Shown here: positions 45,201 through 58,711 of the stretch, one piece after another
How the letters are laid out: every line of letters begins with the position of its first letter
Position numbering within the stretch: position 1 is the first letter of the stretch
Position numbers and translations under genes: made by a program
The notes under the pieces: model-generated
Told to the model about the DNA's origin: nothing
Seen by the model: the letters and a program-made list of their open reading frames with translations, nothing else
Database searches by the model: none
NCBI RefSeq assembly: GCF_902686445.1
Contig: NC_062223.1
Location: 44,021,998-44,085,997, forward strand
DNA from: Sciurus carolinensis
Lineage: Eukaryota > Chordata > Mammalia > Rodentia > Sciuridae
Length of the DNA stretch: 64,000 bases
Direction: 5' to 3'

Positions 45201-48200
45201 TCTTGAAAAAGAATGTATATTCTGCATTATTGGGTTTAGTACAGCATATAAAATTAGGTAAAATCTGTTAATCTGCACACTTAACTTTTTTGTTGTTGTT
45301 TTTTCTTTGGTTGGTTTTTGCTGCTTATTTCTATTAGTTACAGAGAGTAGTATGTTAAAGTCTTTCACTGTTGTAGGCAGTTTTGAGGGAGTCCCAACAT
45401 TCCCACCCACTGGTGTAAAAGTCTGGTATAGTCATTTCTCCTTTTTTTTAAGAAATATTTTTTTTAGTTGTTGATGGACCTTTATTTATTTTTATTTATT
45501 TATTTATATGCAGTGCTGAGAATCAAACCTTACATGTGCAAGGCAAATGCTCTGCCACTGAGCCACAACCCCAGCCCTTCATCTCTCCTTGTTTGTAGGC
45601 AGTACTGTGAATATAATTGATTTCACTTCTGTTATTAGGCCATATTATATGAAACAGGTGAAGAATTTTTGCAGAAGTAGTCCCAAATTAGTTGAATTTG
45701 AGTTCAACCTTATCAAAGGGGAAATTGCCTTGAAAGGGACTCAATCAAGTGAGCCCTTAAAAGGGACTGGGCCTTCCTGAAGCCAGAGAGATTCAAAGTG
45801 TGAAGACCCTGTGTGTAGACCTTAGTCCTACAACTTCAAAGAGCAAAATTTTGCCAATAATAAGTGAAATTGGAAGAGGATAGCAAGCAAAAGATGTGTA
45901 AAATGAGTTGGCAGCCCCAGTTGGCATCTTGATGATTTCAGCCTTGTGGGACCTGAACAGAGAATCCAGTTGAGTCATGACTGATCTTCTGACCTATAGA
46001 AACTGAAATCATAAATGAGTATCCTGGCCTGGTTTCCTGGGGGGTGGGCTCAGCCTACTCCACTTCCCCTCAACCGAGCCTAAAGCAAAGAGGCCAGGTA
46101 TCTTCCGGTACGGGAGAGGTGTTTAAGAAAGAAGCCTTACCTGGACTGTCCTAGCCTCACATTTACTTGAAAAGCAAATAAATAAATAAATGAGTGATTT
46201 TAAGCTGCTACTGTAACACCACTAAAAAAAAAAAAAAAAAAAATACACCTAGTATGCTTGTAGATATGTCTTTTTTTCCATTTTAGGTTTTTTTTTAAAA
46301 ATTATATTTCAAAACTGTTATTAGGTTCATAAAATTAAAACTTTATGATCTGTGTTGTGAATTTAACCTTTTTGTCATTATGAAAAGTCCTCTATTAGCT
46401 CTAATAAAACTGTTTACCTTAAAGTCTATTTTGTGTGATTTTAGGAGAGCTATTTCAGCATTTTTTTTTTTCTTCAATGTCTATGTAAGGTTGTATCTCT
46501 TGTATCTAATTATGTGGTGGTCTTTTTGTTTTGGGGGTTTTGTTTGGTTTTGGTGCTAGGAATTAACCTAGGGCCTCATGAGCTAAGTATTTTAATCTGG
46601 TCTGTCAGTTTCTTTTCATTAAGTTATGTAGCCTCTTTGTATTTAGTGTCTTACTAATGTATTTGAATTTATCATGTTTACTGTTCTCATTCCCTCCCCT
46701 TCTTTTATATTTAGTTTTTAGTGCTTATCACAGAGATTAAAATGTGCATCTTTGACTTACTAAAGTTTAATGTAAATCAGTATTCTTACCACTTCCTGGG
46801 CAATTAAAGAACCTTAAGAGTACTTTCATTCCAATCACCTCCCTGCTGCCTTTGTATGATAGCTTTTTGGGGAGGGGAGAGCTGGGAATCAAACTCAGGG
46901 CCTTGCTCAACCCCAAATCCCTTTGAATTATAATTTTGTGATTTTAATTTTCAGTACTTTTAATATCCATCAAAACATTTTATGTATGTTCAATATTATT
47001 TTAGTTTTACCTTCATATTTGCCTTTTCTGATTGGTCTTTATTCCTTCTTATATCTTCATGCTTTCATCTGGGATTGTTTTCCTTTTCCCTAAATTTTTT
47101 TTGGTAGTACTGGAAATTGCGTTAAATCCATGGTGTTACATCCCTAGCTTTTTGTATTTTTTGAGAAAGAGCCTTGCCAAATTGCTGAAGCTAGCCTCAA
47201 ACTTGTAATCCTCCTGCCTCAGCCTTCCCAGTCACTGGGATTACAGGCATGAGCCATGTTGCTCAACTCCTTTTAGTATTTCTTTTAATGGGGGACTGCT
47301 GCTTCTAAATGTTTTCCTATTTTCTCAGTCTAAAAATGTATTTATTTCCTCTTCACTGTTAGAGAATATCTTCATTGAGTATAGACTTCTAGCCAGCACT
47401 GATTTTTTTTCACCACTCTGAAGACATCCTTCTTCTGACTTCTATTGTTTCTATTGAGAATTAAACTGTCACTCTTACTGTAGTCCTCCAGAAAGTTATT
47501 ATATGCCCTTTTCCCTCCTCTACCTGCTTTTTAAGATGTCTCTTTGTCTTTGATTATCAGCAGTTGCACCAGTGATTTGTCTCAATACAATTATTCTCCC
47601 TAGGGTGCTTTTTGTATGGTGGTTTGATATTTTCATCAGTTTTGGATATTTTCCAAATACCTCTTCAAATAATGCTGCCTGCTCCTGGTTTTCTTCTCTT
47701 CCTAGGATTCCAGTGCATGCATCTCAGATCTTTCCATTGTGTCCTCCTACATGTGTCTTACATTCTTTTTGTATTTTCCCACCTCCTATTGTTTTCTGAT
47801 CCAGTTTCCAGTTTACTTTTCCTTTTTCATCTTTAAACTTATAATTTACTGTTAAACCCTTTCAGTGTATTACTAATTTTAGTTATTTTAATCCTTAGCT
47901 CTAAGGTTTCCATTCAATTATTTTTAAATTTCTAGTACTCTGCTGAAAGTCCTGTCATTTAATTCATTGAATATATCAATTGTTCATGATTATTGACTTC
48001 AGTAACTGAATATATTGTAGATTTGGTTATATTTTTTTTTTCTCAAGTCAGATCTTGGTTTAAACCTGGGTATTTTGATTGTTTGCTAGACATTACTTGA
48101 GTTTGGGGATAATATTGTTTTCTTCTAGACATTTACTTGTGCTTTGGGCTGGCAGCTAGTCCTTGGACAGATTGCCTCATTCCAATCAGACGTTGGAATC

Positions 48201-48338
48201 TGGGCTTTATTCTTTGTGAGGACTGGTCTGTTTTCTGTTCACCCTTATCCCAAAGATATGAGCCTTCTGAATCCTTGCCAAAAACAAAACAACAACAACA
48301 ACAACAACAAAAAACTGGTGTTTTTTTAATAAGTCAGT

Positions 48339-48379
<41 letters not shown>

Positions 48380-48498
48380 TTTTCCCCTCAAGTCAGACCT
48401 TGGCTTTAATGTAGACCCAGTTTTTTTTTTTTTTATTGTTTACTGGACATTCCCCTCCCTTTCACTCTGAGCTCCCCTCCTCCTTTTTAAAAATTCAT

Positions 48499-48534
<36 letters not shown>

Positions 48535-51500
48535 TTTTAACCTTTGAACAGCACTGTAGCGCTACCTAAAGAGTTGTTCAGCTTGGGCCATTGTTGAAAG
48601 TGGATATCTCCTTCTCTTGGTGTTTGCTGTTCCTTTCTACCTTTAAATAAAAACCAAAATACAAGCTTTTAAATATGCAAAATAGATTTCAATTAATGGC
48701 CTTCTCACAGTATGAACCTATACCTGTGCGTTCCCGTATTTCACATAAAAAGACTGTGTTAAAACTCTAGAGCAATATCATATCAGTTTAGAAAATTTCT
48801 GGAGGTTTTTTTTTAATTTTAAATAAACAGTAGTATAAATAGATCAGATTTAGAAAAATGAGAACTACCCTAAGGATTGTTTTGCATTGTAATGCAATTA
48901 TTGTGCATCTCATGGATGCCCCCTTTCCACATTTTACTGAGTACTGTTGAGGGGAAACTATAAAGAACTTGCTTTTTCCATGCTTCAAATAAATTTTCAA
49001 TTTCTTTCCTTTTATTTCAGTAATACAATTCAATTCAATACAAATACAATTTTAGTGAGAATTCTCTCACTAAAAAATGGTTAGCAGATAGAGTCTATTT
49101 TTTTTTTTTTAGATTGCTTTGTATATTCATAATACTGTCTTTGGTGTGTATTTGCAGAGGGTGCTCGCGAGGAAGACCTAGATGCTGTGGAAGCACAGAT
49201 TGGTTGCAAGCTTCCTGATGACTATCGGTGCTCATACCGTATCCACAATGGGCAGAAGTTAGTGGTTCCAGGGTAAGGATGTCCAAATGTTATGGTTATT
49301 TTAATGATGTAAGTTATTTTCTAGAATGAAAGTAAATAAATTGTATTTCTAGTTAACCTTAACAGGTTAAAGCATATATAGGAATTTCTTCTTCCTCCCT
49401 ACAGCAGTCATAAGACAAAATCTATAACTTGAATTCAATTTTATCAAAATAAATACATCTCATAAAGACATCATTTCTACCAGTACATCCTTATAAAAGT
49501 GAAGTCTGGTGCAGGGAGGGGGAAACGGGTAATAGGGGAAGGAACATAAATATAATTGTGAGTGTATTATAATTGAACTGTTTGGAACTCTTGATATGTT
49601 CATCCTGTTATAGGTCAGGTAAATTGTTTGGGGAGTTTGATGCAAATTCTATCTGATCTACATGTAAAAAGAGATAATTTGGGGCTGGGGGTGTAATTTA
49701 GTGGTAGAATGCTTGCCTAGCATGTGTGACCTTGGTTTCAATTCCCAGCACCAGAAAATTTTAAAAAAGAAAAGAGAGTTTTATCTTATTTCAAGTACAA
49801 CCTATAATTTAAAATTTCTAAAAAGATGAACTAAGAATCTCATCAGGGACCATCAAATAGCCCTTTACCTATATTATTGTCACACCTATGTAGCAAGATT
49901 GATTTTTACCCCACACATTTCAAGTTTGTGAAAATTAGGACATAGTTCAGGCCAATTTATCTGATTTACAATGTTTAACCTGACTTATACCTTCTGCTTG
50001 CATGGGTTGTATCAAGATAAAGTTATCAGAGAATTTATCCCTTTAAAAATTAAATTAAATTATATGTATAGCAAAACACTGGCAAGTAATAAATCATGGC
50101 AAGAGGGATTCTTGGAAGAAATAAAAGTATATTTCTTTTTTTAAAAACTGACATTTATGTATAGAGGAATAAAAGGGGTGGGTGGGAGGGGGGTAGAGGG
50201 GTGAAAAATAACAGAATGAATCAAAAACTATTACCCTAGGTAAATGTATGATTACAAAAACGGTATGCCTTTACTTCATGTCCAAACAGAGAAACAATAT
50301 GTGTCCCATTTGTTTATAATAAAAATGAATTTAAAAAACCTGACATATAGACAATTTAGATATTGAAATCAGTCTTCTGTCTGATCAGAAAAGAGTTTTG
50401 AATTTAATATGTACAACTATAGTGTTTTTGGTATTCCTGATTTAGAATTATGCTAATCAGTATTTATAAAGTCGTCAGTATGAAATTACTCATCAAAAAA
50501 ATGAAGCACAGCTGTTTGTTTGGCACTATAAGTTTTTACATTTTTGAGTCTGTATTCTCCTCAGGTTGTTGGGAAGTATGGCTCTGTCTAATCACTATCG
50601 TTCTGAAGATTTGTTAGACGTCGATACAGCTGCCGGAGGATTCCAGCAGAGACAGGGACTGAAATACTGCCTCCCTTTAACTTTTTGCATACATACTGGT
50701 TTGAGTCAGTACATAGCAGTGGAAGCTGCGGAGGGCCGAAACAAAAATGAAGTTTTCTACCAATGTCCAGTAAGTAGGAAGTGTGTTTAAATGTGGCTTT
50801 GGATGCATTCTAATAAATATAGAAAAGTGTGCGTTAGTTATTTTCAGGGTTGTAGAATTGGTACAGAGCATTGTGCATTTGAATTAGAGAGGTAATATTC
50901 TGACCTAATGGTACGGGATGCCAAAAGAAAATTTCATTGGACAAACGTGGCACACTATTATACATGGAGAGGGAAAGCTGTGGTTTGTGTTAAGCCTTTT
51001 TAAGTTTAAGCGAAACTAATGAGGAACTTTTGTTGAAGTAATTAATTGTAACGTATGCTTCTGACATTTAAAAAATTTTGCTTTAGAACATCCTAGAATT
51101 GTTCAGCTCTCTTGACTCTGAATCCAAAAGCCCTTTCTTCTAGGATAAGAAGCCTATATCTTATAACCTGAGCTTCCCAATTATGTTCTTGAAGGATAAT
51201 TTCCTAAGTTCGCTGTAACATTAATAACCCTAGCTAAGTGTTTATCTTATTGAAAAGTGTCTTGCATTCTTCCAAGGACTTTATAGAAAGAGCCTAAAAA
51301 TTATAAGAACAGGAACTAAGAGTGTGAGGAATATCTGAGTGTTAGTTGGAACACTTACTTTTATTTTTATCTGTTTTGCCTTGTTCCGGGAAAAGATCCA
51401 GGTACTGAAATGTATTTATATCAATTACATTCTTTTTCTCATCTAGGATCAAATGGCTCGGAATCCAGCTGCTATTGACATGTTTATCATAGGTAGGAGA

Positions 51501-54500
51501 AGAAAAAAGACATTCTTTTTCCTTCTTTCTTCCAGTTTGAAAAAAAATGAATTGGTAAAGCCTTTTCAGTTATGACCAGCTAGCAGTTTTATACTTGGAT
51601 TTCTTAGGGCTTTCTGTTTTAAAAGTACTACATGTCAGCTCTCATTGGAACAGCTCTTATACTTTCTTTGAATTTGGTTTGTTTGGGAAAAAAATTGTGC
51701 CCTATATAATCTTGTGCTCTTAATGCTCTTATAGGTCAGTCAGATACATAGCATTGCTGTGTGTGTAGTTTCCTTAACACATACGTGCATCTTCCATTGG
51801 TCATATTAATTGGAGATACAGTTATATAAAGTGACGTTATGATTTTTCTCTTTTGGTGCTATTGCTGTAATAAGATAAAACTACATCACAGTAGAGACCC
51901 CAGAAGCAGCAGTCTTCAAGACCAGTATAAATTATGTGCTTCAGACACTCCTTGGCAGGAGTAGTTTTCCTTGGCCATAAAAGGGTGTTTCTTACAGTTC
52001 CTCTTACCCCTTTGGTACTGGGGATTGAACCCAATGGCACCTTACCACTGAGCTACATCTCCAGCCCTTTTTAATTTTTTATTGTGAGACAGGATCTTGC
52101 TAGGTTGTCCAGTATAGCCTTGAACTTGCCATCCTCCTGCCTTAGGCTCCTCAGTAGCTGGGATTATAGATGTGTGCCACCATGCCCAGTTCTTACAGGT
52201 TTTTGATTCAGTAGGGATGCAAGTGCAGCTCACCGTGTTACTCTTCATTCATTCTTATCATGTTCAGATTCTGTCCATCTAACAGAAGCTTCCTGACTGT
52301 CCTGTTTTTTAAAGGCATTGCAGGCACATTAAACATCCCAACATATTAATAGTAAAGAGGGGTCCCAGGAGGGTAACCCAGTGGTTTAGAGCATGTGTTA
52401 GCATATGCAAGGACCTGGGTTCAATCACTAGCAGCAGGAAAAATAAAAAAAAGACCTTGCTGGTTAAGGTGCCTGTATTTAATATTTAATTATATCTTCT
52501 AATTGAACTCTCATGCAGAAGTGTCCTCTTGTTCCATTCTATGACAACACCCAGGTTTGTTTATAATATCAAGTAAGTTGTAAAAGCTTTTAAATTTAGG
52601 CCCTAGCTTTCAACTCTCTGACTCGTGTGGCCTCTGGTTTTAAGTTAAGCACCCTCTGGAGGTCGTGCACATGCTAGTTGCCTCCACTGGCATCGTTGCA
52701 TAACCACCTTCAGAGGTGACCATCACAGCTCTAGCCCAGTGGTGCTACTCAGTTCATGAGCTACAGGCCGCTGGGGCAATAAACTGCTGGTAGGCTCTGT
52801 GAGTTTCTTATCCTTAGTTTGGTGCTCATCTGACAGAGTGTAGAAGAAACCACCATTACAACAGGGTACTAATAATAGTCTAATAATGCTGTTGTAGAAG
52901 CTGGGATACTTCTAGAATGGGAGAAAAAGAAAGAGTTGTGAGATCACTGAGGAGAGATGAGGTGGGAAGTCAAGGCTGGGGGAAGACAAGAAAGCAGCTT
53001 CCTTTTATTATCTTGGTAAAACCCACTACTTCCAAAGAAACTCAAACATGGGGCTTAGTGTAGAAGCTAAACTACTTGAGAACATATAAATTGCATCTTA
53101 ATTAGGTTTCAGTTTCATGGGATGATATCTCTAGGCAATCAGTGCTCTATTAATAGATACTTAAGAAAATTAGTCTGCTCAGGTGAGTTTAATAGTGAAT
53201 GCAGCCTACTGTGTTCTTAAAGAACATACTTTGGTTTGGTTTGTAATAAATTTAAGTACACTTAAGTATATCATGCCAATTTCCTTCTTAAGTAACCATA
53301 AAAAACTTTCTTATGTGACATTTCATGAAGTATACAAAATGATTTTTAAAACGTCAGTGAAACTACTAGTTCTAAAAATGTAAACTTGAGTTGAAATATA
53401 TTAAAATAAAATATGTAAAGAAAGAAATCAAGTAGGAGATGAAAAGAGTTACATTCAAGAAACAAAAAATAAAATAAAATGTAAACTTATACCTTCTATG
53501 ACTTTTTCTTCCTTTGCAGTACCTGGGGATTGAACCCAGAGCCTTTTGTGAATTTTAATGATATTATTCATACACCTCCTTAATATCTTATTCAAAATGA
53601 ATGAATGATCAATGATCTAGTGATCTTTGAACAAAGTAGCATTTAATAAATAATGGGTCAGGTCAGACAGGCCATTAGAAGACATTGAGAAAGAGCCAAC
53701 TCTTACAGTTTACTTTCTCTTAGTCAGTACCTTTAAAATTTGAAAGCTTTGTATTCTCAGATTTAAGCTAAAGTGAATCTTCTATCATACCCTAAATAAA
53801 ATAATTAATAAATACTGTAAATTTAACATCTGACATTCAGTTTGATGGAATGCAGAACTGAGTTAATTGAAACTGATTACAAAGAAATTTATTAAACATT
53901 AATTAAGGGATATGTTAATTAATTAATTAATATGTGTTAGGCATTGAGCTAAATTAACAATAAATAACAATGTCTGATGGAGCTCTGTTGTATTACCTAG
54001 AAGGTATAAATATAATTCATCTAAACACTTGTCATTGATCCCCTCACTACATCCTGGGTCTGGACTAGACTGTTCCCATAATTCTTTTCTGCTTTGAGCT
54101 GGTCACTGAGAGTATAAAGGCCACTGTGCAATTGAATTTGTAGTAGTATGCAACTAGACCACTTTGGGTTTGGCCTGATGCCCAGAACTCTACAATGCCA
54201 TGTCCTTGGTAGGTGACCAGAGTAAGCCTGGCTTCTGCCACAATTTTGAATAAGAGTCAGGATGTAACTGAACCAGTATGTATCTTGGTCATCTGCAAAT
54301 AGGTGCTGATGTTTTTCTTATGGGTTCTTTCTAGACATGGCTATATCTCCTTCGTCTTTTATGTTTTAGAATTATAGGCAGGTTTTTCATTATTGTACCA
54401 GAAAATGTTATGAAATACATTTAAAAAATAGTTTGGAGGTAGCCATGGGATTCCCAAACAAGAATTGGTAGGAGGAAAGGGAGAGAATTCTAAGGAAATA

Positions 54501-57500
54501 AGGTAGATAGAATTGAGAATAGATATCTCCAAATACTTCCAGTTTTAGTATCACACCATAAGCATAAGAAATTATAATTATGTGTGTAGATTTTACAAAA
54601 ATTATTTGTCTTTTTCTCTCATTTTTTCCCCTTCGTGGTTTATAGGTGCTACTTTTACTGACTGGTTTACCTCTTATGTCAACAATGTTGTATCAGGTGG
54701 CTTCCCTATCATCAGAGACCAAATTTTCAGGTATTTCATTTGGGGCTTTTTGGATCGAAATGATTAAAACTCAGAAAAAGCCATCCATCACAGATCATGA
54801 GATGAAGTTTCCCAAGAAGGTTAATAACAGAACCTCTCATTATCTTGAATCTTACTATTTTATTCTCACTTCAAAGTCCAAACATTCAAATACTTAACCA
54901 GCTAGTACTTTTCTTATCTTGGAGAATGCAGATAGAAAACTGATTTTTACTTTAGAAGCTGTGGCTCCATAGTAGGTATGTAGTTTCTCTTGAAAAAAAA
55001 AAAAAAAAAAAAAAAAAACTCTTTACTGATGAATAGATTTATTATGAATAGCAAGACATCAAGTCCTGGCAAATATTCTTTATTACCTCTAAATGGAACA
55101 TTTAAGTGTTATTGTTAGTATTACAGGTGATATTGGTTCATAGTAGCCTTTGTGACAGAAACAATAGATTTCTTACGTATTAGAGGCCTCTAGAGGCTCA
55201 AAATACATATGTACATATTTGTACACATTTTTCTTGTCAGAGCCACCATTTAGCAGGTGTAGCTGAATTTCAGATACTTACAAAATTTTCTTAGCTCTGA
55301 AAATTTTTGTTTAGTTTCCAAACTAATTACCAATCCAATCCATTATTTGAACTAGTCATTGATCCTTGATTGCTATCATTACTGAGCCAGAGTATATAGT
55401 GTGTTTCTAATTTTCTTTTAAATTTAATGATTTCAATTTAAATTTGCATCCTAAAGTATAAGCAGTTGTACACTGTATCTTTTTAAACCTTTTGTGGAAT
55501 TGAAATTAGGTGTTTTTAAAATGTTTAATTTTTAAAATTTGCTAGATATGTTCACGATCCAGAGTGTGTGGCAACAACTGGGGATATTACTGTGTCAGTT
55601 TCCACATCATTTCTGCCAGAACTCAGTTCCGTACACCCACCCCACTATTTCTTCACATACCGAATCAGGTGAGAATTTTAAATGGGGCTGCCTTTCAGTT
55701 CATGTCGGCATAAATCCAATGAGTGGGTTGCTCTTGCCCCATTTGACATGATATATAAAATGCCTTTTTTTTTTTTTTTTCCCCTTCTCTGTACCTAGGG
55801 CCTGGTACATGCTAGACAAGCTCTCTACTACTGAGCTATATCCCCAGCCCTAAAATGCATTTTGAAAGATAATTTCTTGTTGAAATTTGGAGGAAGGTGG
55901 ATACAGATAGTTTTTGTAAAGGACTTTGACTTTATATTAACTGCTATGTTATTTAAATTATTTCTTGACCATATTAGAGTTATAATGCATTCTAGAAACT
56001 GTCAATTGCCAAACATAAAACCTTGCATTTTAAGTTTCATTTCTCTTATCTATATTCAATTAAAAATATAATAAATATTTACTGAGTGCTTCATGTACGT
56101 CATACATTATATTGTGGAGTTGATTAAAAACAAATATTTAAAACTCACCTTTGTTAAAAGTATTCTGTGCTATGACAGAATCTCCAAAGGATTAAGGATA
56201 CTTTATTTTAAAATACATTTTTATGTATTTTATAATATTTTATACTTAAAATGTATATTTTAGAACTGGGGTTGTGAGTCAGTGGTAGAGCACTTACCTA
56301 GCATGTGTGAGGCACTGGGTTTGATTCTCAGCACCACATATAAATAAATGAATATAATAAATGTCCTTGAACAACTAAAAAAAAATTTTTTTAAGTCTAT
56401 TTTATATGTGTAAAATTGAAAATATTTGCATAAAAAGTATGGATATTTATATTGTAATATAAGATGTATATTTTATTTAGAAAATATGTAATTTTAACAT
56501 ATCTATAGAAAAATTATATCATAACAATATAAAAAGTTATATAAAATATTAAAATGTATTTTTATATATTTTGGTATATACAATGTGTGTAAGCTGAGCA
56601 TGGTAGTGCATACCTATAATCACAGCGACTCCAGAGGCTGAGGCAGGAGGATCATGTGTTCAGAGCGAGCCTCAGCAACTTATTGATGCCCTAAGCAACT
56701 TAGTGAGACACCTTTCTCAAAATTAAAAAAAGGACTGGGGTTGTGGCTAAATAGTTAAACACCCCTGGGTCGAATCCCCACAGCCCCACCTAAAAAAAAG
56801 CATGCATACATACTACTGGTATTTTAATAATATATACCCACCAGGAAGCATCCTGGAATTTTGGTATTACATGTATCCTTTAAAACAGCCAAGTATAGGT
56901 GTAGGTGTTTGTTGATTTATTTAATTGAGATCCTGTGTAGGATTAAGAAATGCTTAAAATAAAAACATCCACGTTACTTATACGGTGAAAATAAGAGACA
57001 GCAGATTTCTAGAGAAAGGAGAAAATGATAGTATGGGGAAACAGAATTGAAGAATAATCCTGGTAACTGCTAACATTTTGCTTTGAGCTTTTTAAAAACT
57101 GGTGGAAACAAAACAAAACAAAACAAAACAAAACTGGGTTGTATAGCTTTGTTGTGAGTGAAAGCCCATCAGTTCTTTAGATGTTTTTATGGCAATATAT
57201 TCTAGAAGGCATTTGCCAAATAGATCTTTATTTGAACAGCAAGAGATTCTTGTTACCATTGGGTTTCTGTATATTTATGTTGCCCTTTGTATGGTTGATC
57301 CCCACTGAAAGTTAAGTGCATAAATTGAGTGAAAGCATTTCTGTAGCAGAATTAAGCTATTTAAGTCAATATCTCTGAGAACTTAGAAAAATAAATGGCT
57401 AACATTGACTTTGGGTTGTGTTTCTTAATTTCCTTTGGAAATTTTCTTTCATAGTACCAACTCAATACTGTAGCTCTTAAACAAAACACACAGATTCTAG

Positions 57501-58673
57501 ATTTGTATCTTTTATCATCTTTCTCCAGGATTGAAATGTCAAAGGATGCACTTCCTGAGAAAGCTTGTCAATTGGACAGTCGCTACTGGAGAATAACAAA
57601 TGCAAAGGGTGATGTAGAAGAAGTTCAAGGACCTGGAGTAGTTGGTATGTAACTGAAGATTTAAGTTTACACATTAGTTTCTTCAAAGAAATTTTAGACT
57701 TTGCATTCATAAATGTGATCTATAGAGGTCGTTATCCTATCAGTTAACTTTTCTAGGGCTAGGGGTGTAGTTCAGTGGTGTAGTGTTTGCCCAGCACATG
57801 TGAGATCCTGGGTTCAATCCCCAGCAACACACACACATAGACACACACATACACAATTAACTTCTCTAAAATTATAGCAAACTCAATTGTTCAGGCATTG
57901 ATTTCCCTTCCTCTGGATCATTTGGGGTTGATATTCTTGTGTACTTTATTATTTTTAAAAAACTGGCTATTTGTTATTATAGTTTGTGAGTTAAGATGAC
58001 ATAGAACAGAAAGAGAAAATAAATTTCATGTTGGTAATCTTTTGGAAGTTTGGAGGGAGATGTTGAAATTAATAGCATAAATTTTTTTATTGTTTGGATT
58101 TCTTTCACTTTAGTTCTGATTACCATTGACATTTAACTTTTTAAAAAATTATGATGGGGCTAAGGATGTAGCTCAGTTGTAGAGTGCTTGCCTACCATGT
58201 GCAAGACCCTGGGTTTAATCCCTAGTACCACAAAAAAAAAAAAAAATCATGATTATTTTAAGTTTCTGAACAATCAGAATATTCAGGTTTAAATATGTGC
58301 TTTAGGAAAATAACATCTAAGCTGTGTACTTTTATTATCAGTCCTGCACTTACACAGAATTCAGTTTAAAGTTTTCTAATTCATTGCCATGACTAAATAT
58401 TCTGTGTTTATTTTTTGTGATACTGGGGATTGAATCCAAGGGCACTGTACCACTGTTATATCCCCACCCCTTTAATTTTTTTTTTTTTTTTTTTTTTTTG
58501 AGACAGAGGCTCCATAAGTTGGCAAGGCTGGCTTCAAACTTATGATCCTTCTGCCTCAGTTTCCTGAATTGTGGGGATTACAGGCATCTGACACTGCCCC
58601 AGCTCTACATATTTATTTAATGAATTTGTCTTAGACTGAATCTAGTACTAAGGAAGTTTACTGAAGCCTTAAT

Positions 58674-58711
<38 letters not shown>

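Larger units (their letters stand above)
41935..48260 (-). mobile_element. Ancient L1M, antisense, reading 3' end to 5' region across 6 kb of intron 3
   Basis: 3' UTR pattern at 41950-42320 ('gtatatccctcactcagttt', 'tctgttccaggatctggtct'). ORF2/RT antisense at 43480-45410 ('ttgctctggctagagttgtc', 'gcattcctggaatgaactta', 'ggttttggtatcaagatgat'). More 5' L1 at 46260-46760 and 47280-48120 ('atgtctctttgtctttgatt', 'atctcagatctttccattgt'). Interrupted by an LTR, a young L1 tail, another LTR and several SINEs. Could be more than one element. Confidence 0.6.
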
